A DNA stretch of 11,916 nt from Fimbriimonadaceae bacterium (GCA_025451715.1 JANWJY010000150.1:1-11916), one strand, 5' to 3'. Shown: positions 1 through 6,711, numbered from the stretch's first letter. Numbers and translations: made by a program. The notes: generated by a model from the sequence alone, not told the origin.

Positions 1-25
1 ATGGGGAGGGGGTTAGGTGGTGAGG
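1..25. repeat. partial copy of a G-rich dispersed repeat at the left edge
   Basis: A G-rich stretch (GGGGAGGGGGTTAGG at 3-17) closely matches the G-rich arm of the hairpin repeat at 9307-9340 and the repeat inside the PhzF-family gene near 9644. It lies directly after the stop codon of the minus-strand regulator gene. The other arm would be outside the window. Assignment to one family rests on visual similarity only. Confidence 0.5.
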
Positions 26-26
26 A

Positions 27-356
27 TCAAAGCTCCATCGGGCTCAGCCCGTTCCAGCGCGTCGCTAAAGACCGCACGTTGCGGATCATCTCCACCAGCA
101 CCTTCCCTTCTTCGGAAAACTGGTACTCCACCCGAGGAGGCGTCTCGTCGAACGACTCGCGGACAAGGAACCCCTCCTCCTCCAGCCGGTTGATGCACCG
201 GTGCAGCACCTTGGTCGAGATACCGTCGAGCTCCTTTTCGATCCGGCTCGGGCGCACGACGCCGCGCTCGATGGAATCGAGGATGCCCATGGACCATTTG
301 CAGCCCATGATCTGGGCCAACCGCTGAAAAGCCTGTGACGGGGATTCGACAGCCAC
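27..356 (-). CDS. HxlR-family winged-helix transcriptional regulator
   Basis: This 109-residue protein has the whole HxlR core: GCKWSMGIL at about 18-26, a recognition-helix segment around GISTKVL (45-51), LEEEGFLVRE (58-67), then PPRVEY and a C-terminal helix ending in RW. HxlR proteins are dimeric DNA-binding regulators that often respond to electrophiles or oxidants and often control a divergent neighbour. Cys19 sits where some family members carry a redox-sensing cysteine; sensing here is inference. The start is GTG (354-356). There is no Shine-Dalgarno, but TAGAAT lies 7 nt upstream, so the mRNA may be leaderless. The divergent cupin gene is its likely target along with itself, through the inverted repeats at 370-411. 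The ligand cannot be read from the sequence. Confidence 0.9.
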   Translation of the reverse strand: MAVESPSQAFQRLAQIMGCKWSMGILDSIERGVVRPSRIEKELDGISTKVLHRCINRLEEEGFLVRESFDETPPRVEYQFSEEGKVLVEMIRNVRSLATRWNGLSPMEL

Positions 357-363
357 GACTAAG

Positions 364-369
364 ATTCTA
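364..369 (-). promoter_or_regulatory. putative -10 element (TAGAAT) of the HxlR-family gene
   Basis: On the minus strand TAGAAT is followed by seven bases and then the GTG start. A transcript would begin at or next to the start codon, which fits the lack of a Shine-Dalgarno sequence. No TTGACA-like -35 box is evident. The inverted repeats 370-411 lie immediately upstream. Confidence 0.5.
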
Positions 370-411
370 CACTGGCCGACAAGTCAGTGGGTGACAATTC
401 GGACACCCACT
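370..411. promoter_or_regulatory. two overlapping inverted repeats, candidate HxlR operator
   Basis: Two inverted repeats, each with a 10-nt spacer, sit between the divergent regulator and cupin genes. The first is CACTG (370-374) with CAGTG (385-389). The second is AGTGGGTG (386-393) with CACCCACT (404-411), a perfect 8-bp match. Their centres are about 19 bp apart and they overlap at 386-389. The first abuts the regulator's putative -10. Spaced dyads in a divergent promoter suit a dimeric winged-helix repressor; binding by this regulator is inference. Confidence 0.5.
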
Positions 412-449
412 TGCGCGCTGGTGCTCGGCCCCGCCACCATGGGGGCGAG

Positions 450-457
450 AGGAAGGA
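450..457 (+). promoter_or_regulatory. ribosome binding site of the cupin gene
   Basis: AGGAAGGA ends three bases before the ATG at 461. This strong purine-rich site fixes that start over the upstream ATG at 439. Confidence 0.75.
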
Positions 458-460
458 ACC

Positions 461-829
461 ATGAACCTGAAGACACTCTGCATTCTCGCAACAGCCCTCG
501 CGCTCACTGTCACCGCCTCACCGCCGAACCAAGACCCGCTCTACGTCGACGGGAGCATCTACAACCTCAAGCTGAGCAATGACCGCGTTCGTGTGTTCAT
601 TGTGCAGTTCAAGCCCGGCCAGGCCATCGCGGTGCACAAGCACCCCGACCACGTCGTCCATGCGATCACCGGCGGACGGCTAATGATCCACGAGGTCGGC
701 AAAGACCCGATGGAGATGGACGTCGCAGCCGGAACTACTTTGTTCCTTCCCGCGCAGAGCCATTCGGCCAAGAACACGGGCAAGACCACGCTGCGGCTCT
801 TGGTCGTAGAGCTCAAGGACAAGAGTTAA
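461..829 (+). CDS. exported small cupin-domain protein
   Basis: This 122-residue protein has an N-terminal signal-peptide-like segment (about 1-19) followed by a single cupin barrel. Motif 1 starts at PGQ (52-54), has His59, His61 and His64, and ends at GGRL (71-74). Motif 2 is GTTLFLPAQSHSAKN (91-105) with His101. The His cluster and His101 are the likely metal ligands. Small cupins of this kind include metal-dependent dioxygenases, isomerases and sugar-binding proteins, and the substrate cannot be assigned. Export is inferred from the hydrophobic leader, which has only one Lys ahead of it. The gene diverges from the HxlR-type regulator and is its likely target. A strong hairpin follows the stop. 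Confidence 0.8.
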   Translation: MNLKTLCILATALALTVTASPPNQDPLYVDGSIYNLKLSNDRVRVFIVQFKPGQAIAVHKHPDHVVHAITGGRLMIHEVGKDPMEMDVAAGTTLFLPAQSHSAKNTGKTTLRLLVVELKDKS

Positions 830-836
830 CGTAGGG

Positions 837-869
837 CGGCCGGAGCGGCCCGCAATGCCGCTCCGGCCG
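837..869. terminator. GC-rich hairpin between convergent genes, likely bidirectional terminator
   Basis: A perfect 12-bp stem (CGGCCGGAGCGG at 837-848 with its complement at 858-869) encloses a 9-nt loop. It lies 7 nt after the cupin stop and 29 nt after the stop of the convergent minus-strand gene. No T-tract follows on either strand, so it is not a textbook intrinsic terminator. Confidence 0.55.
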
Positions 870-898
870 TCAACTCGGTTAAGTGTTGTTCGCGAGAC

Positions 899-1435
899 TT
901 AGACGATCGCGAACCACATGTGGGCCTTGTCGCCGTCGTTCCAACCACGGCTATAGAAGCCCTGGCCCTTTCGACCGTTCACGTCGCCCGAGATCATGCC
1001 GGTCCGCGGGTAGTACGTGAACACAAGGTCCTTCTTGTCTTTGGCGCGACTGATGTCGACGTGGTCGTCGCCACCCTCGAGTCCGCCGTCCTCGTCAAAG
1101 ATCCTGATCTTGATTCGGGCTTTCTCTTCCAGTCGCGGCAGCGGGATCTCCCATCCCGGTCGGCCGTCGTCCATCGCCATGATGCGCGTCTTGTACTCGA
1201 CGTCGTTGACGAGCACGATCGCGTAGAAGTCGGCGCGGTCAGGACTCAGGAAGTCTCCGCCGTCGAGGTTGTCGATCGCCTTCAGGCGCTGGATGACGAG
1301 CTTCGGTGACTCCGCTCCGCCCAGAACTTCCATCGGAAGCGGGGCGATGTCCGGGTTCACCGGATCGTATGCGAGTGCCACAGGACCTGTTCCTATAGCG
1401 ACTGCGATTGCTAAGGTCATAGTCTTTGTCAGCAT
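899..1435 (-). CDS. secreted protein of unknown function
   Basis: Starting at the ATG 1433-1435 the product is 178 residues. It begins with a signal peptide (MLTKTMTLAIAVAIG, probable cleavage after ALA near residue 22). The mature part is rich in Asp and Glu and looks all-beta. Its middle alternates hydrophobic strands with acidic loops (RIKIRIFDEDG, then GGDDHVD), somewhat like C2 or other calcium-binding beta-sandwich domains; this likeness is only suggestive. I do not recognise a family. A GTG codon 21 nt upstream would add seven residues, but AGGAAAGG just before the ATG favours the shorter form. It diverges from the CBS-ChaB gene across a 195-bp spacer. Confidence 0.75.
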   Translation of the reverse strand: MLTKTMTLAIAVAIGTGPVALAYDPVNPDIAPLPMEVLGGAESPKLVIQRLKAIDNLDGGDFLSPDRADFYAIVLVNDVEYKTRIMAMDDGRPGWEIPLPRLEEKARIKIRIFDEDGGLEGGDDHVDISRAKDKKDLVFTYYPRTGMISGDVNGRKGQGFYSRGWNDGDKAHMWFAIV

Positions 1436-1436
1436 G

Positions 1437-1444
1437 CCTTTCCT
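1437..1444 (-). promoter_or_regulatory. ribosome binding site that sets the start of the secreted protein
   Basis: On the minus strand AGGAAAGG ends one base before the ATG at 1433-1435, with AGGA spaced five bases from it. This supports that start over the upstream GTG. Confidence 0.7.
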
Positions 1445-1544
1445 GACACGCCACACTGCGGGAGTGTTTCCGGGTCCTATGTGGAGAAGGTTGCGACGCT
1501 CTAACCTGTTTCAACCGGGATTAGGGGTCCCAGCAAAACTCCAC

Positions 1545-1558
1545 TGGTATTAATACCA
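1545..1558. promoter_or_regulatory. perfect 14-bp palindrome, candidate operator
   Basis: TGGTATTAATACCA is its own reverse complement. It lies in the divergent spacer, 110 bp before the secreted-protein start and 72 bp before the CBS-ChaB start. An AT-rich palindrome in otherwise GC-rich sequence suggests a regulator site. No regulator gene is adjacent, so the binder is unknown. Confidence 0.35.
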
Positions 1559-1620
1559 CCAAGTAGAACGCGCATCAAAAACTGCGGCGTCCGAAAAGTA
1601 GGCCGTCACAGCACAGCCTT

Positions 1621-1627
1621 GGAAGGA
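1621..1627 (+). promoter_or_regulatory. ribosome binding site that sets the start of the CBS-ChaB gene
   Basis: GGAAGGA precedes the ATG at 1631 by three bases. A TTG at 1619 is in frame, but this site overlaps its would-be second codon, so ATG 1631 is preferred. Confidence 0.7.
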
Positions 1628-1630
1628 AAA

Positions 1631-2401
1631 ATGAAAGTCGATGCGATCATGACCAAGGACGTAGCCTATTGCAAAGGCAACACGAGACTGGACGAAGTAG
1701 CCCGCATGATGGCGGACTACGACTGCAGCGCGCTGCCTGTAGTCGACGACGAAAGCACGCGCAAGATCGTCGGGATACTCACTGAAGGCGACATTGTGCG
1801 GCGCACGCTTGCAGTCGGCAAGAACCCTGCCGGGCTCACTGCGTCGGCGTGCATGACTTCAGAGGTCTTCGTCGTGCACAGCGACAGCGAGATCGAAGAG
1901 GCGCTCGCGACCATGGAGCAGCACCACGTGCGCAGGCTGCCTATCATCGACGACAGGAAGGCGTGCTGCGGCATTGTCACACTCACGAACCTCGCCGTGT
2001 TCCTTCCGGCACCAATCGTAGGCGAAATCGTGAAAGAGCTGACCGAGCCGGTTCACGAGCGCAGCGGGAGCCGGATGATCGACCTTTCGTCAGTCGGACG
2101 CTCGCCCGCTTCGAGAACGCGAAAGACTGACCAGGGCCCGCTCATTGGAGAAAGGGCTCCATACCGGAGCATCGCCGAGCTTCCGGGCGACGTCAAGTTC
2201 CAACTCCCCAAGCCAGCACAACAGCTTTACGTGGACGCTTACAACGGGGCGCTGATCGAACTGCAGGATCCGTCGAAGCCGCCGGAGACGCCGAACGAGA
2301 TCAAGAGGACTGCCTCCAAGATCGGCTGGGCCGCAGTGAGACAGAAGTTTCAGAAGAAGGGCGAGGAGTGGGTCGCTAAGAGCCCGAAGTCGCGGCCCTG
2401 A
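1631..2401 (+). CDS. CBS-CBS-ChaB fusion protein
   Basis: This 256-residue soluble protein joins a tandem CBS pair to a ChaB domain. CBS1 (about 1-62) starts with VDAIMTKDV and contains SALPVVDD and VGILTEGDIVRR. CBS2 (about 72-140) contains VRRLPIIDD and GIVTLTNLA. CBS pairs usually bind adenine nucleotides and act as sensor modules. After a polar linker (about 141-176), residues 177-250 match ChaB: PYRSIAELPG, LPKPAQQLYVDAYNGAL, then GWAAVRQKF and W247. ChaB is named from the E. coli cation-transport operon cha, but its biochemical role is poorly known. The convergent neighbour is an SPFH membrane protein. A nucleotide-sensing regulator of membrane or ion stress is plausible but inferred. 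ChaB is usually a small stand-alone protein of roughly 70-80 residues. Confidence 0.88.
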   Translation: MKVDAIMTKDVAYCKGNTRLDEVARMMADYDCSALPVVDDESTRKIVGILTEGDIVRRTLAVGKNPAGLTASACMTSEVFVVHSDSEIEEALATMEQHHVRRLPIIDDRKACCGIVTLTNLAVFLPAPIVGEIVKELTEPVHERSGSRMIDLSSVGRSPASRTRKTDQGPLIGERAPYRSIAELPGDVKFQLPKPAQQLYVDAYNGALIELQDPSKPPETPNEIKRTASKIGWAAVRQKFQKKGEEWVAKSPKSRP

Positions 2402-2437
2402 CCTTTGGTTGAGATCTGGACGCCCGCCGGTCGGAAG

Positions 2438-2453
2438 AGCGCGAGCACGCGCT
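2438..2453. terminator. small hairpin between convergent genes
   Basis: A 6-bp stem (AGCGCG with CGCGCT) around loop AGCA lies in the 58-bp gap between the convergent CBS-ChaB and SPFH genes. It is short and has no T-tract, so a terminator role is only suggested by position. Confidence 0.25.
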
Positions 2454-2459
2454 GTCGAC

Positions 2460-3200
2460 TCACTTAGCTTTCGGCATGACAGCGGCGTCACCGATAACGA
2501 CAGTCGCCTTGCCGCTCTCAATCGCCTGAAGCAGTCGCAGTTGAGCCAGCGCCGGTTGCTCATCGAGCATTCGTGCTGTGTTGGCGAGCGAGCGCATCGT
2601 CGCCGCTTCGGCACGGGCACGCTCGAGAGCTCCACGGCCCTCGTACTGCGCCTTGACGATGTCCGCCATGGCTGTCTTGATGCCGCCGCCAAGAATGACG
2701 TCGCGCACGGCGACACTTTGGAGTTCGAGTCCGACTTCAGTCGCCTTCTCTTTGCAGTTGGCGATGATCGGTTCAGCGAGGTTCGTGCGGTTTTCAACGA
2801 GGTCTTCGACAGTCATGCCTATCACGACTTCTCGGAGCGCGATCTGCACCGCCTGATGAAGTTCTGTATAAGGATCGATCGCCTTCGAGCGGAACAAGTA
2901 CGGATCGCTTACCGCGAACCGCACGACAAGGCTCACTTTCACTGGCACACCGTCCTTGGTCGGAACCTCTTGGTTGCCGACGACCTGCGAGAGCTGGCGC
3001 ATGTCGACCTTGTCAAGAGAATAACCCGTGCCGAACGCGCGGTGACGGCCCGCACTCAGCGTACGCACGAACTTTCCGTACCGGTAGAGCAGCCCCGCCT
3101 GACTCTCGTGCACAGTAAACCAGTGGAACAACGAGCCCATGACCGCGAACAGTATAGCGGACACGACGATCGTCAATACCGCTCGATAAACCTCTTCCAT
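2460..3200 (-). CDS. SPFH/band-7 (slipin or stomatin-like) membrane protein
   Basis: This 246-residue protein has one N-terminal transmembrane helix (about 7-27) followed by an SPFH domain (about 30-175): AGLLYRYGKFVRTLSAGRH, then DMRQL, VPTKDGVPVKVSLVVRFAV and the REVVIGMTVEDLVENR segment. A helical part follows (about 180-215, rich in Ala, Glu and Arg), then the slipin-like end ALAQLRLLQAIESG and ATVVIGD. SPFH proteins form large membrane-bound rings and organise membrane microdomains or partner proteases. No NfeD or protease gene is adjacent. The start is ATG 3198-3200 with GAGG nine bases upstream; a TTG at 3215 would overlap that GAGG. It is convergent with the CBS-ChaB gene. Confidence 0.87.
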   Translation of the reverse strand: MEEVYRAVLTIVVSAILFAVMGSLFHWFTVHESQAGLLYRYGKFVRTLSAGRHRAFGTGYSLDKVDMRQLSQVVGNQEVPTKDGVPVKVSLVVRFAVSDPYLFRSKAIDPYTELHQAVQIALREVVIGMTVEDLVENRTNLAEPIIANCKEKATEVGLELQSVAVRDVILGGGIKTAMADIVKAQYEGRGALERARAEAATMRSLANTARMLDEQPALAQLRLLQAIESGKATVVIGDAAVMPKAK

Positions 3201-3511
3201 CTGTCTCGACCTCAAGATTCATATAGCGCGCGAGGGCCGGTCGGACCGTGAGATCGGGGGCCCGAAGCCCGCATGGACCGCACCGCCCTGCCCGAAGGCT
3301 GACCGACTGTCGCGCGCTGTTTTGTCACCGTAACCGGGTGGTCTTCACCTAAAGAAGATGCGGGATTCGAACCCGCGATTGCACCGACCCACGCGGCTTG
3401 CTTCCCTACGGTCTGCGCTCCGCTTCACAGTACGGATTGAATCGTAGCACAACGCGCGCATGGATTCACTCTTTCGATCTGAGGGCGATCCTGGGCTCAA
3501 CCGCCTCGGAT
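3201..3511. other. 311-bp spacer without a protein gene
   Basis: This stretch separates the stop of rarA (minus) from the start of the SPFH gene (minus). I see no protein gene on either strand with family features. It contains the tRNA-like T-arm at 3353-3377 and, by position, should hold the SPFH promoter and the end of the rarA transcript. I could not assign a convincing promoter or terminator. Confidence 0.5.
3353..3424 (-). other. tRNA-like sequence: intact T-arm and 3' acceptor strand, rest degenerate
   Basis: On the minus strand GCGGG TTCGAAT CCCGC forms a perfect canonical T-arm, followed by ATCTTCT where the 3' acceptor strand would be. No CCA is encoded. About 72 nt upstream of the end a GAAG can pair with CTTC, and CCG-CGTGGGT-CGG can form a loop at the anticodon position, with G where U33 should be. 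The remaining acceptor and D-arm pairs are poor. This does not fold as a normal cloverleaf, so it is more likely a tRNA remnant, or the scar of an element once integrated at a tRNA end, than a functional tRNA. Confidence 0.35.
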
Positions 3512-4816
3512 CTACTTCCCTCTCCCTTCCCGCCGCTCCCGGATCTTCTTCTCATACCCCCGCTCGCTCGGCTCGTAGTACGGCGTCGAGAGGCCCGCGT
3601 CGTCAGGCAAGTACGACTTTGCAACGAACGCGCCAGGAAAGTCGTGCGGGTACTCGTACCCCTCGCTGTGGCCGAGATCTTTCAGACCCGAGTGCGGCGC
3701 ATTGCGCAAGTGCATCGGCACCGGCTGCACAGGCTTGTCGTGGACGTCGTTCAGCGCGTGCTCGATCGCCAGATACGCCTTGTTCGACTTCGGAGCCTCC
3801 GCGAGGAACGTCACGACCTGCCCGAGGATGATCCGCGCCTCCGGCATCCCGATCCGCTCGACGGCGGTCAAGGCAGACACAGCCATGGACAGGGCAAGCG
3901 GCTCCGCGTTGCCGATGTCCTCGCTCGCCAGAACGATCATCCGCCGCACGATGAACCGCGGGTCCTCGCCCGCGTCGAGCATCCGCGCCAGATAGTGCAG
4001 CGCACCGTCCGAGTCCGAACCGCGCACCGACTTGATGAACGCGCTGATCGTGTCGTAGTGGTAGTCGCCCTGCCGGTCGTACCGCACGGCCTGGCGCTGC
4101 AGCACCTGCTCGACAAGCTCCAGCGTGATCTCACCTTTGAGCGGCGCCAACAATGAAGCACTCTCCAATGCGTTCAACGCCAACCGCGCATCGCCGTTCG
4201 CGGTCGTCACCAAGTGCTTCACTGCGTCTCCGGAAACAGTCAACGCGCGCGCACCCAGCCCGCGCTCGGTGTCACCCAGCGCGTTCTTAATCAACGTCTC
4301 GATGTCCGCCGGCTCGAGCGGCTTCATCGGCAATACCCGCGCGCGCGAAAGCAGAGCAGAGTTCAAAACGAAGAACGGGTTCTCAGTAGTCGCGCCGACG
4401 AGCTGCAGCGTCCCGTCTTCCAAGTAGCCCAATAAAGCGTCCTGCTGCGACTTGTTGAAGTGGTGGATCTCGTCGAGCAGCAGCACCGTCGGCTTCGACT
4501 CGAACGACAGTCGATCGCGCGCGGCGGCAGCGATCTTGCGCACGTCCGCGACGCCGGCGGTCACAGCGCTCGTCGCCTCCAGGTGCGCGCTCATGTGCCG
4601 CGCGATGATGTACGCGAGCGTCGTCTTGCCGCATCCGGGCGGCGCCCACAGCACCACGCTCCCGAGCTTCCCCTCCTCGATCGCCTGCCGCACAGGCAAC
4701 CCTTCGGCTAGCAAGTGCTGTTGACCGACGAACTCGTCGAGCGAGCGCGGTCGCATCCGCGACGCAAGCGGCAGCACGCCCTTCGGGCCATCGGTGGTAA
4801 AGAGGTCCGCCGCCAT
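3512..4816 (-). CDS. rarA: RarA/MgsA-type replication-associated AAA+ ATPase
   Basis: This 434-residue protein matches RarA (MgsA/WRNIP1 family), a clamp-loader-like AAA+ ATPase acting at stalled replication forks with SSB. The N-terminus has MRPRSLDEFVGQQHLL (21-36). Walker A is APPGCGKTT (58-66), Walker B is VLLLDEIHHFNKSQQD (111-126), sensor 1 is GATTENPFF (141-149) and the arginine finger is in LLSRARV (155-161). The C-terminal tetramerisation part is typical: DYHYDTISAFIKSVRGSD, EDPRFIVRRMIVLASEDIG, and ILGQVVTFLAEAPKSNKAY. Length is normal. It starts 25 nt after the nusB stop, and TAGGAT lies 6 nt before its ATG, so it may have its own leaderless transcript besides read-through from the acc cluster. 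The first Walker A residue is Ala where Gly is common. Confidence 0.95.
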   Translation of the reverse strand: MAADLFTTDGPKGVLPLASRMRPRSLDEFVGQQHLLAEGLPVRQAIEEGKLGSVVLWAPPGCGKTTLAYIIARHMSAHLEATSAVTAGVADVRKIAAAARDRLSFESKPTVLLLDEIHHFNKSQQDALLGYLEDGTLQLVGATTENPFFVLNSALLSRARVLPMKPLEPADIETLIKNALGDTERGLGARALTVSGDAVKHLVTTANGDARLALNALESASLLAPLKGEITLELVEQVLQRQAVRYDRQGDYHYDTISAFIKSVRGSDSDGALHYLARMLDAGEDPRFIVRRMIVLASEDIGNAEPLALSMAVSALTAVERIGMPEARIILGQVVTFLAEAPKSNKAYLAIEHALNDVHDKPVQPVPMHLRNAPHSGLKDLGHSEGYEYPHDFPGAFVAKSYLPDDAGLSTPYYEPSERGYEKKIRERREGRGK

Positions 4817-4822
4817 GTTGTA

Positions 4823-4828
4823 ATCCTA
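4823..4828 (-). promoter_or_regulatory. putative -10 element (TAGGAT) of rarA
   Basis: On the minus strand TAGGAT, then TACAAC, then ATG. It falls within the 25-nt gap after nusB, so rarA could be transcribed independently without a leader. The AGGAT could instead serve as a weak Shine-Dalgarno, so this case is ambiguous. Confidence 0.35.
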
Positions 4829-4841
4829 CACCGAGTGACGA

Positions 4842-5342
4842 TTACTCGTCCGGCCCGCCGATACCCGCCGATACCGCCCCCCCGCCGACTTCTCCCTCTG
4901 CCCCGCCGCTCCACTCCCGCTTCGGCGAAACCTCCAGCACCTTGCCAAGCACTCCATTGATGAACGGGCCGCTGTCCGCGCCGCCAAACCGCTTCGCCAG
5001 GTTCACCGCCTCGGTGATCGTCACCTTCGGCGGCACGTTCGGCATCGACCACAATTCAAAAACAGCAAGACGCAACAACAATCGATCGATCAAAGCGAGC
5101 CGAGATGGCGTCCAACCAGACTTCAAATAGGGCGCATACCGCGCGTCGAGCTCGATCACTCCCGTCATCGCGCCGTTCGCAAGCTCCCGGACCAATGCGG
5201 CTGCCTCATCAGAAAACGTCTGCCGCGTTAGCGCCTCTTCGACGGCGACAGAAATGGACGAACCCCCGCACGCGCACTGATAAACGGCCTGGAAAGCCGC
5301 CTCGCGCGCGGCGCGGCGGGATTTGACGATGACCTCAGACAA
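4842..5342 (-). CDS. nusB: transcription antitermination factor NusB
   Basis: This 166-residue all-helical protein fits NusB, which with NusE (ribosomal protein S10) binds boxA RNA in rRNA antitermination. Marks are RRAAREAAFQAVYQ (9-22), a helix with LVRELANGAMTGVIELDARY (50-69), W77, LALIDRLLLRLAVFEL (82-97), then VTITEAVNLAKRFGG and GPFINGVLGKV (126-135). The start is a TTG (5340-5342) inside the end of accC, overlapping it by 8 nt, with GGAG about ten bases upstream. No other start would keep the first helix. The C-terminal 25 or so residues (about 142-166) are a Gly-rich tail beyond the usual fold; its DNA has a run of seven C (4877-4883) and a short direct repeat. The place after accC is common in other phyla. 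Confidence 0.92.
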   Translation of the reverse strand: MSEVIVKSRRAAREAAFQAVYQCACGGSSISVAVEEALTRQTFSDEAAALVRELANGAMTGVIELDARYAPYLKSGWTPSRLALIDRLLLRLAVFELWSMPNVPPKVTITEAVNLAKRFGGADSGPFINGVLGKVLEVSPKREWSGGAEGEVGGGAVSAGIGGPDE

Positions 5343-6711
5343 CGGCCAAAGGCTCCTCTTCCGGGGGGCCCGCCAAGAAGCGACCGACGAACGAAGTGTC
5401 GACCTCGCCGGTTACGAACTCCTCAGAAGAAACGAGCCGACGCAAGAATGGGATGTTCGTCTTGATCCCCTCGACGTTGAACTCCCGAAGCGCCGCCTGC
5501 AGACGGTTGACGCACTCCGCGCGGTCGCCGCCGACGACGATCAGCTTTGCGATCATGGGGTCGTAATAAGGAGAGATCGTGCAGCCTGCGTAAACGTGCG
5601 TGTCGATCCGAACGCCGTTAAACCCAGGCGGCTCCCAGCGAGTAATGCGGCCGGAAGACGGCGCGAACTCTTGGTCCGGGTTCTGCGCGGTGATGCGCGC
5701 CTCGATCGCGTGACCGATCAACCGCACGTCCTTCTGTTCAAAGTCCAGTGGTTCGCCGGCAGCGATGCGCAACTGCCACCGCACCAAGTCCAGACCCGTG
5801 ACCTCCTCCGTCACAGGGTGCTCGACCTGGATGCGCGTGTTCATCTCCAAGAAGTAGAACGCACCGGAATCGTCATAGAGAAACTCGACGGTCCCCGCGT
5901 TCGCGTAACCCACAGAGGAAGCGACGCGCACAGCTGCCTCGCCCATCTTGCGCCTCGTCTCGCGGTCCAACACGACCGAAGGCGCCTCTTCGACGATCTT
6001 CTGGTGCCGCAAGTTCTGCACCGAGCACTCGCGCTCACCAAGGTAGACCATATGGCCGTGCTCGTCGCCCAAGACCTGGATCTCGATGTGCCGCGGTTTG
6101 ATCACGCACTTCTCGACCAGCATCTCGCCGGAGCCGAACGAAGCCTGCGCCTCCGCGACCGCCGTCTTCCAAAGGCCACCAATGTCGCCCACGGAATCAA
6201 CGCGCCGGATCCCGCGTCCACCGCCGCCCGCGACAGCCTTCAACAGAACCGGATAGCCGATGTCCTCGGCGACCTTCGCCGCTTCGGTCTCGTTCGCCAC
6301 CGAACCCACCGAACCCGGCACGACCGGGCAGTTCGCGTCAATCGCCGCCTTCTTCGCTAGAGCCTTGTCGCCCATCGAACGGATCGCGCCGACCGGAGGG
6401 CCGATGAACTTCACGCCCATCTCGCCGAGCGCCTCTGCAAACCGCGCGTTCTCGGAGTAGTAGCCGTAGCCAGGGTGCACCGCATCCGCGCCGCTGATCT
6501 CCGTCGCCATCAACATGTTCGCGAGGTTGAGATAAGAGTCCGCGTTGGACGCCTCCCCCACGCAGATCGAGTGATCGGCCAAATGAACGTGCCGAGAGTC
6601 CGCGTCGACGCGCGAATAAACCGCCACGGTCTCGATCCCGAGCTCGTGGCACGCACGGATCACGCGGCACGCGATCTCGCCGCGGTTGGCGATCAGCACT
6701 CTCTTGAACAT
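5335..6711 (-). CDS. accC: acetyl-CoA carboxylase biotin carboxylase subunit
   Basis: AccC carboxylates the biotin of BCCP using ATP and bicarbonate, the first half-reaction of fatty-acid synthesis. The 458-residue protein is full length with an intact active site: IANRGEIACR (7-16), HPGYGYYSEN (79-88), Lys116 in MGDK, Lys159 in VLLKA, the glycine-rich ATP loop (162-167), ERECS (226-230), HQK (236-238), VEFLY (275-279), MNTRIQVEHPV (290-300) with Asn291 and Arg293, and a C-terminal domain with GHAIEARI. The loop between CS and HQK reads VQNLR, one residue longer than the usual MQRR type. The ATG overlaps the stop of the upstream prepilin-like gene by one base, implying translational coupling. 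The protein in the accB position upstream lacks the biotin lysine, so AccC needs a true BCCP encoded elsewhere. Confidence 0.97.
   Translation of the reverse strand: MFKRVLIANRGEIACRVIRACHELGIETVAVYSRVDADSRHVHLADHSICVGEASNADSYLNLANMLMATEISGADAVHPGYGYYSENARFAEALGEMGVKFIGPPVGAIRSMGDKALAKKAAIDANCPVVPGSVGSVANETEAAKVAEDIGYPVLLKAVAGGGGRGIRRVDSVGDIGGLWKTAVAEAQASFGSGEMLVEKCVIKPRHIEIQVLGDEHGHMVYLGERECSVQNLRHQKIVEEAPSVVLDRETRRKMGEAAVRVASSVGYANAGTVEFLYDDSGAFYFLEMNTRIQVEHPVTEEVTGLDLVRWQLRIAAGEPLDFEQKDVRLIGHAIEARITAQNPDQEFAPSSGRITRWEPPGFNGVRIDTHVYAGCTISPYYDPMIAKLIVVGGDRAECVNRLQAALREFNVEGIKTNIPFLRRLVSSEEFVTGEVDTSFVGRFLAGPPEEEPLAVV

Noticed and set aside
2409..3251. Plus-strand open frame of 280 codons opposite the SPFH gene
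   Set aside because: The minus-strand frame shows a transmembrane helix and SPFH motifs; the plus frame shows only Arg/His-rich random sequence.
3353..3700. tmRNA on the minus strand, suggested by the T-arm
   Set aside because: A tmRNA would overlap the rarA end, and the acceptor strand ATCTTCT does not fit the GGGG-type tmRNA ends. No tag peptide frame was found.
3398..4156. Plus-strand open frame of 252 codons opposite rarA
   Set aside because: It is antisense to conserved RarA C-terminal blocks and has no motif or ribosome site.
5323..6360. Plus-strand open frame of 345 codons opposite accC
   Set aside because: It is a shadow of the GC-rich accC gene. It has no recognisable motif, and accC is full length with all active-site residues.
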